In this document: piece by piece, positions 16,401-24,917 of the stretch | Layout of the letters: each line of letters opens with the position of its first letter | How positions within the stretch are numbered: position 1 is the first letter of the stretch | NCBI GenBank assembly: GCA_019694455.1 | Contig: JAIBBY010000047.1 | Coordinates: 1-40,729, forward strand | Direction: 5' to 3' | From: Pirellulales bacterium | GTDB taxonomy: Bacteria; Planctomycetota; Planctomycetia; Pirellulales; JAEUIK01 | DNA length: 40,729 bases | The notes under the pieces: model-generated | The model's database searches: none | Seen by the model: only the letters and a program-made list of their open reading frames with translations | What the model was told of the DNA's origin: nothing | Position numbers and translations under genes: made by a program

Positions 16401-17754
16401 CGCCGCGATGCGAGGTGATGCGAGCGACAGTCGGCCGCGCATGCGGCTGGCGCGGCTGCTGTTTCAGCGCGGCGGCGAACAAGCCTGGAACGAGGCGATG
16501 CAATTGGTCAGCGGCGTGGACGCCACGGCCGACGAGCGCCGCTTGCAGGTGGCTTTGTATCTGTCGCGAGAAGGCAAGGACCATCGGCAAAATGCGATAC
16601 GAATTCTGGATCAACTGACTCGTGACGGGTCGGCGACGGCCGCGGATCGGCTGACACTGGGACGGCTTTACGAGCAGGATGGCCGGCTGGAGAAAGCTCG
16701 CGAACAGTTGCTGGCGGCCGCCTCGCCAGAGACCGCGGACCCGGCGGCCGTGGCCGGCTTTGTCGATCTGGCATTGCGGCAGAACCAGGCGGATACGGCG
16801 ACGCCGTATTTGGAACGATTGCAGGAGAAAGATCCCAACAGTATCCGCACACTAGCGCTACGAGCAAAATGGCTCGCGCAGAAGGGGCGCGCCGGCGAGA
16901 TTGTCAGCACCATTGGGCCGGTGGTTGATCGCCAAGTCGCCGCAGCGGAGACCGCGGAGGCGAAGGCGCGTTTATTGAACGATCTGGGCATGGTTTACTC
17001 GCAGTCGGGATTGCAAGCCGACGCGGAGCGCGTGTTGCGGCAGGGGCGGGAAGCGTCGCCCGAACTGTACGAACCGTTGGCGATGTGGTTGGCGAGCGTT
17101 GGCCGTGTGGGGGAGGCCGTCGATCTGATCTTGGAAGAGGTGGATTTGTCGAATGCCGACGAGTTGCGCGCTGGCGCGTTGTTCGCCGCGAATCTGCTGG
17201 CTTCACAACAGCCGACGAAGGAAGTGAGCGAGCGAATCGAGCCGCTATTGGAACGAGCGCTGCGCGTTCATGCCAACGAGGTTGATCTGCTGTACGCGAT
17301 CGCGAACTTGCGCTATTTGCAGCAGCGCGAGGCGGATGCCGCAGCGCTGTACCGGCGCGTGGTGCAGTTGGCGCCGTCGCACGCGTTGGCCCTCAACAAT
17401 CTAGGCATGGTGCTGGCGACCGACGAATCGCGTCGAGCGGAGGCGCGAGAATTGGTGAGCCAGGCCATCAATCTGGCGGGGCGCGAACCGCAGTTTTTGG
17501 ATTCGCTCGGCATGATCCTGTTGTACGACGGCAAAGAGACTGAAGCAGTGGAGGTGCTGCGCGAAGCGGCCAGCGGCGCGAAGAATGATCCGCGCTTGTT
17601 GCTGCATTTGGCCGCGGCGTATCAGCGATCGAAGTCGACTCGTGAAGCGCGCGACACGCTGGCGGCGGCCATGGAGAACAAGTTGGCCGAGGCGCCGCTC
17701 TCGCCCAGCGAGGCGAAGCTGCTGGACGAACTACGGCAAGGGCTCAACCAATAG
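13441..17754 (+). CDS. Giant membrane-anchored TPR protein (PrsT-like position)
   Basis: The protein has 1437 residues. It has one N-terminal membrane segment (about 29-48) and is otherwise nearly all TPR helices, with FEEAQQ, LGMVYSQSG, LNNLGMVLA and LDSLGMILL units visible throughout. No lipobox is present, unlike the TPR lipoprotein of proteobacterial exosortase-A loci. It should be a periplasmic scaffold that brings EPS synthesis, chain-length or export proteins together; that role is inferred from position and fold. The start is GTG at 13441, with GAGGAGA about 13 bases upstream, so a slightly different start is possible. The next gene begins five bases after the stop. Confidence 0.88.
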   Translation: MIEPASPVASVFPPADHRPADAPIRVINYRLLLVTALVLVVLTPAAYFWRGYQVQRNSSALLARALAARERKQWPRAIECYQRYLQLRPHDLDARAEYAKTIDQGARNSADKRNAWRRYAQVIGLAPERMDLQARYAQLSLELGAFAIAESAAQRVLGVDSKNATALKVLASSQYYLAQSTGRSDRLASIVPLFESALARQPEDVELTLQLADVLRQMKEAERADALVDRVVQASGESVEALMARYHYRRQHHLGTADSDLDQALAKAPQDAKVLLTAADRALRAARLDEARRYSDEAIAAAPTQVENYLAAGRIRLAQGQRDEAVEIWQRGLKKVGADNVFLNLEASRVLLATHKLDDAERHLGATERALRDLSLQLPEQQRGRLTQLQGTVAYLWGVLEAEQGDFHRAVPHLERALVVFQPTQRVGAEMMPRYQALMKLGECYAHLEEWDLAAGVFQEAASLQPDSVQAALAAGDMWQRAGRFDLASEQYDKVLHQKAASPEDWAVWAYNKLRHELSLPAEERSLPECESVLSKAKEQAPDSVRLALLEAEFRALQERHEDALAICEKLRDAHPESVDLWRFLTLAYQQWGYPAKALQAVESLKKLSTVSRGDQTLLEAELLSLRKEYGAAEKLLREALPAFEEGERKRGNLRLATVLLEQGKRREAIELLERLTNESPGDVELQRRLAELAWEAGDTKLLGRSAAQLEKLEGANGTWWRFYRAEQLLGEATSASSPAGREAARLTADVSTRRPRWSRAAVLRGDVARLEGRNTEALEQYAQAAQLGDQSLKVLERLVTALYAENRFEEAQQHLASFDDPTLQSPELSVLAISLSMRQGETSQAIALAREAAARWPDDAMQQIWLGQVLALAKQNDEATAAFRAAIDRAPQDPRTWGAMLNYLLRDEKPDAARELLAEAARSEKLPRGERELLLAQGNQQLGNQQEAATHFALAAQAAPGRASIQLLAADYFLQRDGARAEQYLRAAMRGDASDSRPRMRLARLLFQRGGEQAWNEAMQLVSGVDATADERRLQVALYLSREGKDHRQNAIRILDQLTRDGSATAADRLTLGRLYEQDGRLEKAREQLLAAASPETADPAAVAGFVDLALRQNQADTATPYLERLQEKDPNSIRTLALRAKWLAQKGRAGEIVSTIGPVVDRQVAAAETAEAKARLLNDLGMVYSQSGLQADAERVLRQGREASPELYEPLAMWLASVGRVGEAVDLILEEVDLSNADELRAGALFAANLLASQQPTKEVSERIEPLLERALRVHANEVDLLYAIANLRYLQQREADAAALYRRVVQLAPSHALALNNLGMVLATDESRRAEARELVSQAINLAGREPQFLDSLGMILLYDGKETEAVEVLREAASGAKNDPRLLLHLAAAYQRSKSTREARDTLAAAMENKLAEAPLSPSEAKLLDELRQGLNQ

Positions 17755-17759
17755 GGACG

Positions 17760-18428
17760 ATGCGCAATATGAAGTCGGCGCTTTATGTCATTGGTCTGAC
17801 GCTGGTGGTGGCTGTTACGGCCGGCTCGGCGCTGGGAACCGGGTATCTCACCAATCGTTGGAATCGCTCGGACGGCATGGCCGCGGCGGCTGATGCGGTG
17901 GAAGCGCTGCCGACCTCGATTGGCCCCTGGGAGGCTCAACATTCCAGCGAACTGACCGAGGAAGTGGTGCGCACACTGCAATGCGCGGGCTATGTCAGCC
18001 GCACGTACATTCATCAGCAAACCGGGCAACGCGTGACGGTGGCGGTGCTGGTGGGGCCAGCGGGGCCGATTTCGGTCCACACGCCCGAGGTTTGTTACTC
18101 AAGCCGAGATTATCAGATCGTGGAGAAAGCGCAGCGACAATCGTTTCCATCGTCGGAAGCGGCGCCAGCGGAACTGTGGAGCGTGACTTTGCAGGCGCCG
18201 GGCGGTGACGATTCGATGTTGCGAGTTTACTATGGCTGGAGCGCCGGCAAAGGTTGGCAGGCGCCGGACAATCCGCGATTCACGTATCGGGGCGGCGTGC
18301 TGTACAAGGTGCAGGTCGCCAGTCCGCATGCGGCGGGGGCAACATCGAGCGACAACTGCCGCGAGTTTCTGGAATTGTTCTTGCCGATCTTGAGCAAAAC
18401 CATCGGCGCGGCGGCCAACGCGGCCTGA
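17760..18428 (+). CDS. epsI: EpsI family protein (exosortase-associated, DUF3485)
   Basis: The 222-residue protein has an N-terminal signal/membrane segment (about 6-27). The family's HxPEVCY block is present as HTPEVCY at residues 107-113, after a GPWE segment. EpsI proteins are found only with exosortases; they act in EPS production or export on the periplasmic side, and their biochemical activity is not settled. The gene sits directly after the giant TPR protein and before the sugar transferase, which fits the family's usual neighbourhood. The ATG at 17760 is preferred; an internal ATG at 17769 is possible. Confidence 0.92.
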   Translation: MRNMKSALYVIGLTLVVAVTAGSALGTGYLTNRWNRSDGMAAAADAVEALPTSIGPWEAQHSSELTEEVVRTLQCAGYVSRTYIHQQTGQRVTVAVLVGPAGPISVHTPEVCYSSRDYQIVEKAQRQSFPSSEAAPAELWSVTLQAPGGDDSMLRVYYGWSAGKGWQAPDNPRFTYRGGVLYKVQVASPHAAGATSSDNCREFLELFLPILSKTIGAAANAA

Positions 18429-18476
18429 ACTACGTTCGACACTTTTCGCAATTCTTACTCGTCAGGGCTCATCGAG

Positions 18477-19268
18477 ATGTCGCTAGCGACAGCCGCTGAA
18501 ACGATCAAGCAATCCATCGACCCCACGTTGGAAGCGCCGCGCGTGCCGCCGCCGGTGGACCGGCCGTACTTCCGTGTGGGATATGTGCTGGGCCGGTTGG
18601 CCGGGGTGGCGCTCTTGATTCCCGCGCTGCCGATCATCGCCGTCCTGATGGTGCTGGTGCGCATCACGTCGCCTGGCCCGGGGATTTATCGGCAAGTGCG
18701 CGTGGGATTGGGGGGCAAGACGTTCGTGATCTACAAGATTCGCACCATGCGGCAGAACGCCGAAGTGGGGACCGGCGCGGTTTGGGCCTCGACGCACGAT
18801 CCACGGATGACGCGATTGGGTGAATTCCTGCGGCGTGTGCATCTGGACGAGTTTCCGCAACTCTTCAATGTGGTGAAGGGGGAGATGTCGCTGATTGGCC
18901 CACGCCCGGAGCGTCCGGAATTCACGGAGGTTTTGGCGCGGGAGATTCCGGAGTATTTGGGACGACTGCGGGCCAAGCCGGGCATTACCGGACTGGCGCA
19001 GATCAACCTGCCGCCCGACACCGACCTGGAGAGCGTTCGTCGCAAGGTCGTGCTCGACTCGGAGTACATTGACCGCGCAGGACCATTTCTCGACGTGCAG
19101 ATCTTGTGTTGCACGGCGCTGCGGCTGTTGGGACTCAAAGGAGAAACGTGCAGCCGCCTGACGCGTCTGGATCGTTATCTCGTGTGTCTGGCGCGTTTGA
19201 AGAAGAACAAGCCAGCGCAAGGGAAGCAGGAGCCGGTGGCGATCTCCGCGGCGGTTAAACCGCGCTAG
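18477..19268 (+). CDS. Polyprenyl-phosphate sugar-1-phosphate transferase (initiating transferase)
   Basis: The 263-residue protein has one membrane segment (about 42-62) and the bacterial sugar transferase domain. Family blocks are YKIRTM (86-91), DEFPQLFNV (124-132) and IGPRPERPEF (140-149). The enzyme puts the first sugar-1-phosphate on undecaprenyl phosphate at the inner face of the cytoplasmic membrane, starting the EPS repeat unit. It is the short, single-helix form (PglC/WcaJ C-terminal half), not the five-helix WbaP form. Which sugar it carries cannot be read from the sequence. Confidence 0.93.
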   Translation: MSLATAAETIKQSIDPTLEAPRVPPPVDRPYFRVGYVLGRLAGVALLIPALPIIAVLMVLVRITSPGPGIYRQVRVGLGGKTFVIYKIRTMRQNAEVGTGAVWASTHDPRMTRLGEFLRRVHLDEFPQLFNVVKGEMSLIGPRPERPEFTEVLAREIPEYLGRLRAKPGITGLAQINLPPDTDLESVRRKVVLDSEYIDRAGPFLDVQILCCTALRLLGLKGETCSRLTRLDRYLVCLARLKKNKPAQGKQEPVAISAAVKPR

Positions 19269-19284
19269 ACCGGCTTCGTAACGC

Positions 19285-20160
19285 ATGGCAGACATACTGA
19301 ACGCGTTCACGGTCGACGTGGAGGATTACTACCACGTTTCGGCGTTCGAGCGGGTGGTGGATCGCGCGAGTTGGGGGGAGCGCGAGAGCCGAGTGGAGCG
19401 CAACACCGAACGACTGCTCGAGCTGTTGGCGGCGCGCGAGGTGAGCGGGACGTTCTTCGTGCTGGGATGGGTGGCGCGGCGATTTCCGGCCCTGGTGCGA
19501 CGCATCGCCGAGGCCGGCCACGAATTGGCGTCGCATAGCTTTTGGCACCGGCTGGTGTATGAATTGTCGCCCGAGGAGTTTCGGCGTGACCTGCGCGATT
19601 CGCGATCGGCGATCGAAGACGCCAGTGGTCACGCGGTGACGAGCTACCGCGCGCCAAGTTTTTCGATCACGCAAGCGTCGCTGTGGGCGCTGGACATTCT
19701 GGCGGAAGAAGGGTTCGACTGCGATTCGAGCGTGTTTCCGATCCACCACGATCGCTATGGCATCCCCAACGCGGATCGTTTTCTGCATCGACGACAGACG
19801 GCGGCCGGTCCCTTGTGGGAGTTTCCGGCCACGACCGCGCGCTGGGGCAGCGTGAACCTGCCGATCGCCGGGGGGGGCTATTTTCGACTTTACCCCTGGA
19901 CGGTCACGGCGCGCATGTTGCGCAGTTTCGCGGCCACGACCGGGGAGCCCTTTGTGTTCTACACGCATCCGTGGGAGATCGACGCGGCGCAACCGCGCAT
20001 TTCCGGCATTGATCTGCGGTCGCGGTTTCGTCACTACGTGAACCTGGCTCGCACCGAGAGCAAGTTGGAGCGGCTGCTGCGCAGCTTTCGGTTTGGTCGG
20101 CTGCGCGACGTCATTCAACAGAGGCAAGCGGCAACCACTGAACCGATCGGATCGACTTGA
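19285..20160 (+). CDS. Polysaccharide deacetylase of the exosortase/EPS type (NodB fold, DUF3473)
   Basis: The protein has 291 residues. The catalytic/metal block DVEDYYH is at residues 11-17, and the second metal motif HSFWH is at 84-88. A YRAPSFSI segment follows, with a DUF3473-like C-terminal part. The FTVDVEDYYH opening is characteristic of the deacetylase found in XrtA-type EPS loci. It has no signal peptide, so it probably acts on a cytoplasmic lipid-linked intermediate, removing N- or O-acetyl groups. It overlaps the next gene by four bases (TTGA). Confidence 0.93.
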   Translation: MADILNAFTVDVEDYYHVSAFERVVDRASWGERESRVERNTERLLELLAAREVSGTFFVLGWVARRFPALVRRIAEAGHELASHSFWHRLVYELSPEEFRRDLRDSRSAIEDASGHAVTSYRAPSFSITQASLWALDILAEEGFDCDSSVFPIHHDRYGIPNADRFLHRRQTAAGPLWEFPATTARWGSVNLPIAGGGYFRLYPWTVTARMLRSFAATTGEPFVFYTHPWEIDAAQPRISGIDLRSRFRHYVNLARTESKLERLLRSFRFGRLRDVIQQRQAATTEPIGST

Positions 20161-21401
20161 ATCGTCCCCGCATTTTGTACTTGGCGCATCGCGCGCCGAC
20201 GGCGCCCGATCGGGGCGATCGCATTCGGTCGTATCATTGGCTGACGCGCTTGGCGCGGGAAGCCGATGTGTGGCTGGCCACCTGCGCGGACGAACCGTTG
20301 ACGCAGGTCGAGGCGGCGCGGCTGGAGGCATTGTGCGAGCGAACGGCGATCGCCACGGTCGCCGGCCGTGGGCGTTGGCTGCGCGGCGCGAGCCGACTGG
20401 CGCTTGGCGGAACAGCGACCGAAGGGTTGTTCTGGTCGGCCGATCTGAAGCAGCAAGTCGATGCTTGGTCGAAAGAAGTGTCGTTCGACGCGGCGCTGGT
20501 GTTTTGCTCCAGCATGGGGGCCTATCTGCCGCGGTCGTTGCCGGCCGAACGCGTCGTTTTGGATTTGGTGGATGTGGATAGCGAGAAGTGGCACAACTAC
20601 GCGGCGCGGGCACGCGGGCCGGCGCGATGGCTATTTGACCTGGAGGGCCGTCGACTCCGAAGCTTGGAGCAAAAACTGGCCGCCCGGTCGCATGCTGTGG
20701 CGCTAGTGAGTGAGGCGGAAGCGCAACTGTTTCGCGGAATCGCGCCAAGCACTCCGGTGTTTGGCGTGCCCAACGGGGTTGATCTGGATTACTTTCACGC
20801 CACGCAGAGCGATGAAGCCGAGGGGCGGACCTGCGTCTTTGTGGGCGCGCTCGACTACCGGGCGAATATCGACGCAGTAACTTGGTTTTGCCATGAGGCG
20901 TGGCCCGAGGTGAGACGACGTCAGCCGCAAGCCACGCTATTGCTGGTGGGGCGCAAACCGACCGTCGCGGTGCGCCAATTGGATTCGATCGCCGGCGTGC
21001 GCGTGGTGGGGCAGGTGCCCGACGTGCGGCCTTATTTGGAGCAAGCCACAGTGGCGGTTGCGCCCTTGCGCATTGCGCGAGGCATACAGAACAAGGTGCT
21101 GGAAGCAGCGGCGATGTCTCGCGCGGTGGTGGTTTCGCCCGCCGCGCTAGAAGGTTTGGAGTTACAGCCGGGCCGCGAAGTTGAGTTGGCGGAAGATCCA
21201 CGCGAGTGGGGAGAGAGGATCAGCGCGCTAATGAATGACGCGCCGCGGCGGCGTGCGCTGGCGATGGCGGCGCGGCGACATGTCGAAGCCAAGCACAGTT
21301 GGCAGGCTTGCTTTGAGCCGCTGGCGCGGTTATTGGGACTACGGCGCGAGCGGGTGGGCGCTAAGCCTGCGCCGCCCCTAGGCGAACCGGCGACGACATG
21401 A
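20157..21401 (+). CDS. Glycosyltransferase, stp1-like (exosortase-associated GT4)
   Basis: The 414-residue protein has a GT-B fold. The N-terminal ILYLAHRAPTAPDRGDRIR segment matches the TIGR03087-type sugar transferase that accompanies the DUF3473 deacetylase in exosortase EPS loci. The donor half has a VFVGALDY strand and an APLRIARGIQNKVLEA segment with the conserved Glu. It starts at a TTG that overlaps the upstream stop, and its own stop overlaps the next ATG. It should add one sugar of the EPS repeat; donor and acceptor are unknown. Confidence 0.88.
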   Translation: MNRPRILYLAHRAPTAPDRGDRIRSYHWLTRLAREADVWLATCADEPLTQVEAARLEALCERTAIATVAGRGRWLRGASRLALGGTATEGLFWSADLKQQVDAWSKEVSFDAALVFCSSMGAYLPRSLPAERVVLDLVDVDSEKWHNYAARARGPARWLFDLEGRRLRSLEQKLAARSHAVALVSEAEAQLFRGIAPSTPVFGVPNGVDLDYFHATQSDEAEGRTCVFVGALDYRANIDAVTWFCHEAWPEVRRRQPQATLLLVGRKPTVAVRQLDSIAGVRVVGQVPDVRPYLEQATVAVAPLRIARGIQNKVLEAAAMSRAVVVSPAALEGLELQPGREVELAEDPREWGERISALMNDAPRRRALAMAARRHVEAKHSWQACFEPLARLLGLRRERVGAKPAPPLGEPATT

Positions 21402-22795
21402 GGGGCGCTGCGCGGCGGTGGAGTCATCGGCGACGATTGGCGATCGCAACGGCGGCGTATGCGGCGCTGGCGATTTACGGCAGCCTGGCGCCGCTACGAA
21501 TGGAAGCGCGGCGGGCGCAGGCTACTTGGGACGAGTACACGCTGCGCATGAGCGCGCCGATTGAAGTGAAATCGCGATCGGATTGGATGGCCAACATCTT
21601 GTTGTTCGCGCCGCTGGGGTTCTTGGCGGTCGGAGCGCTGACCATCGACCGGCCATTGCCGGTTGCGTGTGGGCTGGTCGCACTGGTGATTATTGGCTGC
21701 GCCGCGCTGAGCGCGGGGATCGAACTGACCCAGGTGTGGTTTCCGGATCGGACAGTGTCTCCCAACGACGTGGTGGCCGAAACTGTGGGCGCTGCGCTGG
21801 GAGCAGGACTGTGGTTGTTCGCGGGGCTGCCTTTGCTGGCGGCGTGGCGCCGCCTGCGGCAGCGGTTGCAATTGGATGGCCAATTGGGGCCCGTCGCGCT
21901 CTTGTACTCGATGTGGTTCGCGCTGTGGCAGTTCATGCCGCTGGAATTGACGCTATCGCCGGCCGATGTGTATCGCAAGTATCGGCGCGGACATGTGCTG
22001 GTTTTGCCGTTCTATGACCCTTCGGCCAGCTTGGGAGATTGGATTTGGCTGGTGGTGGTGACGGCGCTGACCTACTTGCCGCTGGGTTGCCTATTGGCCT
22101 ATTGGCAAGCGATTGTCGGCGCGCCGCTGTCGGCGGCGCAGGCGCTGGGCTGGGGGGTGTTGATCAGCGGCTGTGCCGAGGCGGCCCAGCTCTTCGTGTT
22201 GTCGCGCGATGTGACCGCCACGGAGATCGTGTTGGGCGGCGCCTTCACGTTGATTGGCTGGCTGGCGGCGCGGCGCGCTGGAGTGACCGCGCGTGATGGC
22301 GTCGCGGCGACCGATCCGCGCCGCGCGACGCGTGGCGCGGCGATGTTGATGCTCGTCGCCTGGTGCGTTTTGATCGCGACGATGGTCTGGGAGCCGTTTG
22401 ATTTTGTGTGGGATCTTGGCGCCGCGAGCGCCAAAGCGCGCGAAGTGACGTTGATTCCATTCGCCGACTACGAGCGTCAAGAGAACTTCCACTGGTTGCG
22501 GCACGCGGTGGAACATAGCGGGCTGTTCCTCGCCCTGGGTGTTTTGACGGGCGTTGCGGGCGGGCGCTGGCGAATCGCAGTATTGGCGGGCGCCGTAGTC
22601 TTCGCGGTGGTGGTCGAAGCAGGGCAGCTTTTGTTGCCAGGGCGCAACCCGAGCATCACCGACGCGATGTTGGCCGCAGTTTGCATTTTGATTGGCTGGT
22701 TCGCGAGCCGACGAGTCATTGTCTCGGCCGGGCAGGAGGAGTCGCCCACAGGAAACGAAGCGGCGCGCGGTTTGATCGTGGGAGGTACGCGATGA
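21398..22795 (+). CDS. VanZ-like membrane protein with three VanZ-type units
   Basis: The 465-residue protein is rich in membrane helices. Three homologous-looking units each carry an ExxQ motif followed by a charged/Ser-Asp loop and a Gly-rich helix: ELTQ at 109-112, EAAQ at 261-264 and EAGQ at 407-410. The first and third also show P-(D/G)-R-x4-(N/T)-D. The VanZ family is named after a teicoplanin-resistance protein, but many members sit in EPS loci and have no known reaction. The ATG overlaps the upstream stop (ATGA), and the stop overlaps the next ATG. A structural or transport role in EPS assembly is inference. Confidence 0.85.
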   Translation: MRGAARRWSHRRRLAIATAAYAALAIYGSLAPLRMEARRAQATWDEYTLRMSAPIEVKSRSDWMANILLFAPLGFLAVGALTIDRPLPVACGLVALVIIGCAALSAGIELTQVWFPDRTVSPNDVVAETVGAALGAGLWLFAGLPLLAAWRRLRQRLQLDGQLGPVALLYSMWFALWQFMPLELTLSPADVYRKYRRGHVLVLPFYDPSASLGDWIWLVVVTALTYLPLGCLLAYWQAIVGAPLSAAQALGWGVLISGCAEAAQLFVLSRDVTATEIVLGGAFTLIGWLAARRAGVTARDGVAATDPRRATRGAAMLMLVAWCVLIATMVWEPFDFVWDLGAASAKAREVTLIPFADYERQENFHWLRHAVEHSGLFLALGVLTGVAGGRWRIAVLAGAVVFAVVVEAGQLLLPGRNPSITDAMLAAVCILIGWFASRRVIVSAGQEESPTGNEAARGLIVGGTR

Positions 22796-23616
22796 GCAGC
22801 GTGCTGGCCACGGTGGACGAACGGATGCCGCCACTGACCGAGGCGGAACTGGCTTGGGTGGAGGAATTACCGAATCGAGGCGTCGAACATCTTGGCTGGG
22901 GAGTGACGATGCGGCAGCGGGCCGGTTATCACTTGCCCGACGCGTATTACGAGGCGATGGTGGCGCGGCTTTGCCAGAGCGGCGTTACCTGGCTCGACGT
23001 GGGGTGTGGGCGGGATTTGTTTCCTCACAATCGGCCGTTGGCCGAGACATTGGCGGCACGCTGCGGTCGCGTGGTGGGAGTCGATCCCGACGACACCATC
23101 GACGAGAACGAGCACCTGCACGAACGCATTAAACAGCCGATCGACCAGTTTGAGTCGGAGTGGATGTTTGATCTGGTGACGATGCGGATGGTGGCGGAGC
23201 ATGTGGCCAACCCGCGGGCCGCGCTGGAGCGGGTTGCTCGACATACCCGTGTCGGCGGCAAGGTGGTGGTGTACACGGTGCATCGCTGGTCGCCAGCGGC
23301 CGTCGCCGCGCGTTGGACGCCATTCGGCTGGCATCACTCGATCAAACGGGTGCTGTGGCGGACGGAAGAGAAAGACACTTTTCCGGTGGTGTACCGCATG
23401 AACACGCGGCGCCAGTTGGCGGCCTGGTTCGCGGAGGCCGGATTCGTGGAACGCCACTTTGAGCACTTGGACGATTGCCGCACATTGGCGCGATTTCGCG
23501 GTTTGCACCGGTGCGAACTAGCGCTCTGGCGAGGGTTGAAGGGAGTCGGCCTACACTATCCGGAGACATGCTTGTTAGGGGTGTACGAACGACGGGAGGG
23601 CGCGCAGGCGATATGA
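22792..23616 (+). CDS. Class I SAM-dependent methyltransferase
   Basis: The protein has 274 residues. The SAM-binding motif LDVGCG is at 68-73, motif II GVDPDDT follows, and a VTMRMVAEHV segment covers the motif III region. A longer frame opening at 22681 lies inside the VanZ-like gene; the ATG at 22792, overlapping that gene's stop, is the coupled start. The enzyme likely methylates a sugar or a cap of the EPS; the acceptor is unknown. The stop overlaps the next start. Confidence 0.88.
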   Translation: MSSVLATVDERMPPLTEAELAWVEELPNRGVEHLGWGVTMRQRAGYHLPDAYYEAMVARLCQSGVTWLDVGCGRDLFPHNRPLAETLAARCGRVVGVDPDDTIDENEHLHERIKQPIDQFESEWMFDLVTMRMVAEHVANPRAALERVARHTRVGGKVVVYTVHRWSPAAVAARWTPFGWHHSIKRVLWRTEEKDTFPVVYRMNTRRQLAAWFAEAGFVERHFEHLDDCRTLARFRGLHRCELALWRGLKGVGLHYPETCLLGVYERREGAQAI

Positions 23617-24917
23617 AGGGAGTGCTGTTCACATTCTTGTTGACAGCGGTCGGCACGCTGGGCGCGTTTGTCGATCCCTTTATCGCGCTATTGGTCTATG
23701 TGAGCTTTGCGATCATCAAGCCCGACGCGATGTGGCATTGGTCGGTTCCGGCGCTGGGATATAGTCGGATCGTGGCGATCGCGATGTTGGCGAGTTGGGC
23801 GCTGAACAGCTTTTCGCAATGGCGCTTTGGCCGCGGCGCCCGGCCGACGGCGCTGTTTTGCGGTTACTGGGTCTGGGCGATTCTGAGCGCAGCGCAGTCG
23901 CCGCAGGCGGCGCTAGGCTGGCAGTTTGTGATGGACATGGCGAAGATCGTGTTGCCGTTCGTCGCTGGGGTCACCATGCTCAACTCGGCGGCGCGGCTAC
24001 GGCAACTGGCCTGGGTCATCGCGCTGAGCCAGGGGTATGTGGCGTTCGAGATGAATCTTTCGTATTTCGAGGGATTCAACCGGATGCAACAGATGGGCTT
24101 TGCGGGGCTGGACAACAACAGCGCCGCCATCGCGATGGTGACCGGATTTGGGCTGGCGTCGTTTTTGGGGTTTTTCGCGCGCGATTGGTGGCAGAAGGCG
24201 GCAGGCCTAGGCAGCGCGCTGCTGATGGCGCATGCGATTATGTTCTCCTATTCCCGAGGCGGGATGTTGGCGCTGACGGTGATCGGCGTGTTTTCATTCT
24301 TTCTGTTTGTGCGGCAACCGCGTCATTTGGCCATGGCGGCGGTGCTGTTGTTGGTGATGGTGCGGCTGGCCGGGCCTGAAGTGCGCACGCGATTTGTCAC
24401 AGCATTCGCGGATGAAGAGACGCGCGACCGCTCGGCTGAATCGCGGATTGAGCAGTGGGGATATTGCTGGGACGCGATGCAGAAGCAACCTCTATTTGGC
24501 GTGGGGCCCAATCATTGGCCCATCGTCAGCAAGGAGTATGGTCTGGGGGTGTCTGTCGAGGCGCATTCTTTGTGGCTGCAAACTGCGGCGGAGCTTGGCA
24601 TACCTGGCGCGGTATGCCTGGTAGGCATGTACCTCACCGTGATTTGGAAGCTGCTGCCATTGGCCTGGCGGCTACCGCTGGGCGTGACGGGGGAAGCTCG
24701 CGAATTTGGCTATCTGGCGGGAGGCGTCGTCGCATCGCTTGTGGGATTTGGCGTGGCGGCGAGTTTTGTCAGTCTCGAAGGTCTGGAGATCGCCCCGTAT
24801 GTCGCAATGCTGGGTGCGGGTATCATGAAACTGGCGCCGGCGCCGGCGGTCGCGCGAGCAGCGCCGGCCGCATTTCCCAAACCGGCGTTGGCCGTAGGTC
24901 CCGCATGGCGACGGTGA
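23613..24917 (+). CDS. O-antigen ligase/Wzy-like polymerase (exosortase-associated type)
   Basis: The 434-residue protein has about ten or more membrane segments and the periplasmic-loop region of the Wzy_C/O-antigen ligase family. It has SYSRGGML and, further on, GVGPNHW, a typical GxGxxxx segment. The N-terminal VDPFIALLVYV resembles the putative O-glycosylation ligase of XrtA loci (TIGR03097). It should polymerise lipid-linked repeat units, or ligate glycan to an acceptor, at the periplasmic face. ATG at 23613 is chosen because it overlaps the upstream stop. Its end overlaps the sulfotransferase start by 13 bases. Confidence 0.88.
   Translation: MKGVLFTFLLTAVGTLGAFVDPFIALLVYVSFAIIKPDAMWHWSVPALGYSRIVAIAMLASWALNSFSQWRFGRGARPTALFCGYWVWAILSAAQSPQAALGWQFVMDMAKIVLPFVAGVTMLNSAARLRQLAWVIALSQGYVAFEMNLSYFEGFNRMQQMGFAGLDNNSAAIAMVTGFGLASFLGFFARDWWQKAAGLGSALLMAHAIMFSYSRGGMLALTVIGVFSFFLFVRQPRHLAMAAVLLLVMVRLAGPEVRTRFVTAFADEETRDRSAESRIEQWGYCWDAMQKQPLFGVGPNHWPIVSKEYGLGVSVEAHSLWLQTAAELGIPGAVCLVGMYLTVIWKLLPLAWRLPLGVTGEAREFGYLAGGVVASLVGFGVAASFVSLEGLEIAPYVAMLGAGIMKLAPAPAVARAAPAAFPKPALAVGPAWRR

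Noticed and set aside
19255..21201. 648-residue open frame opposite the deacetylase and stp1 genes
   Set aside because: It is antisense to two clear genes, is Arg/Pro/Ala-rich with no domain, and arises from GC-rich codon bias.
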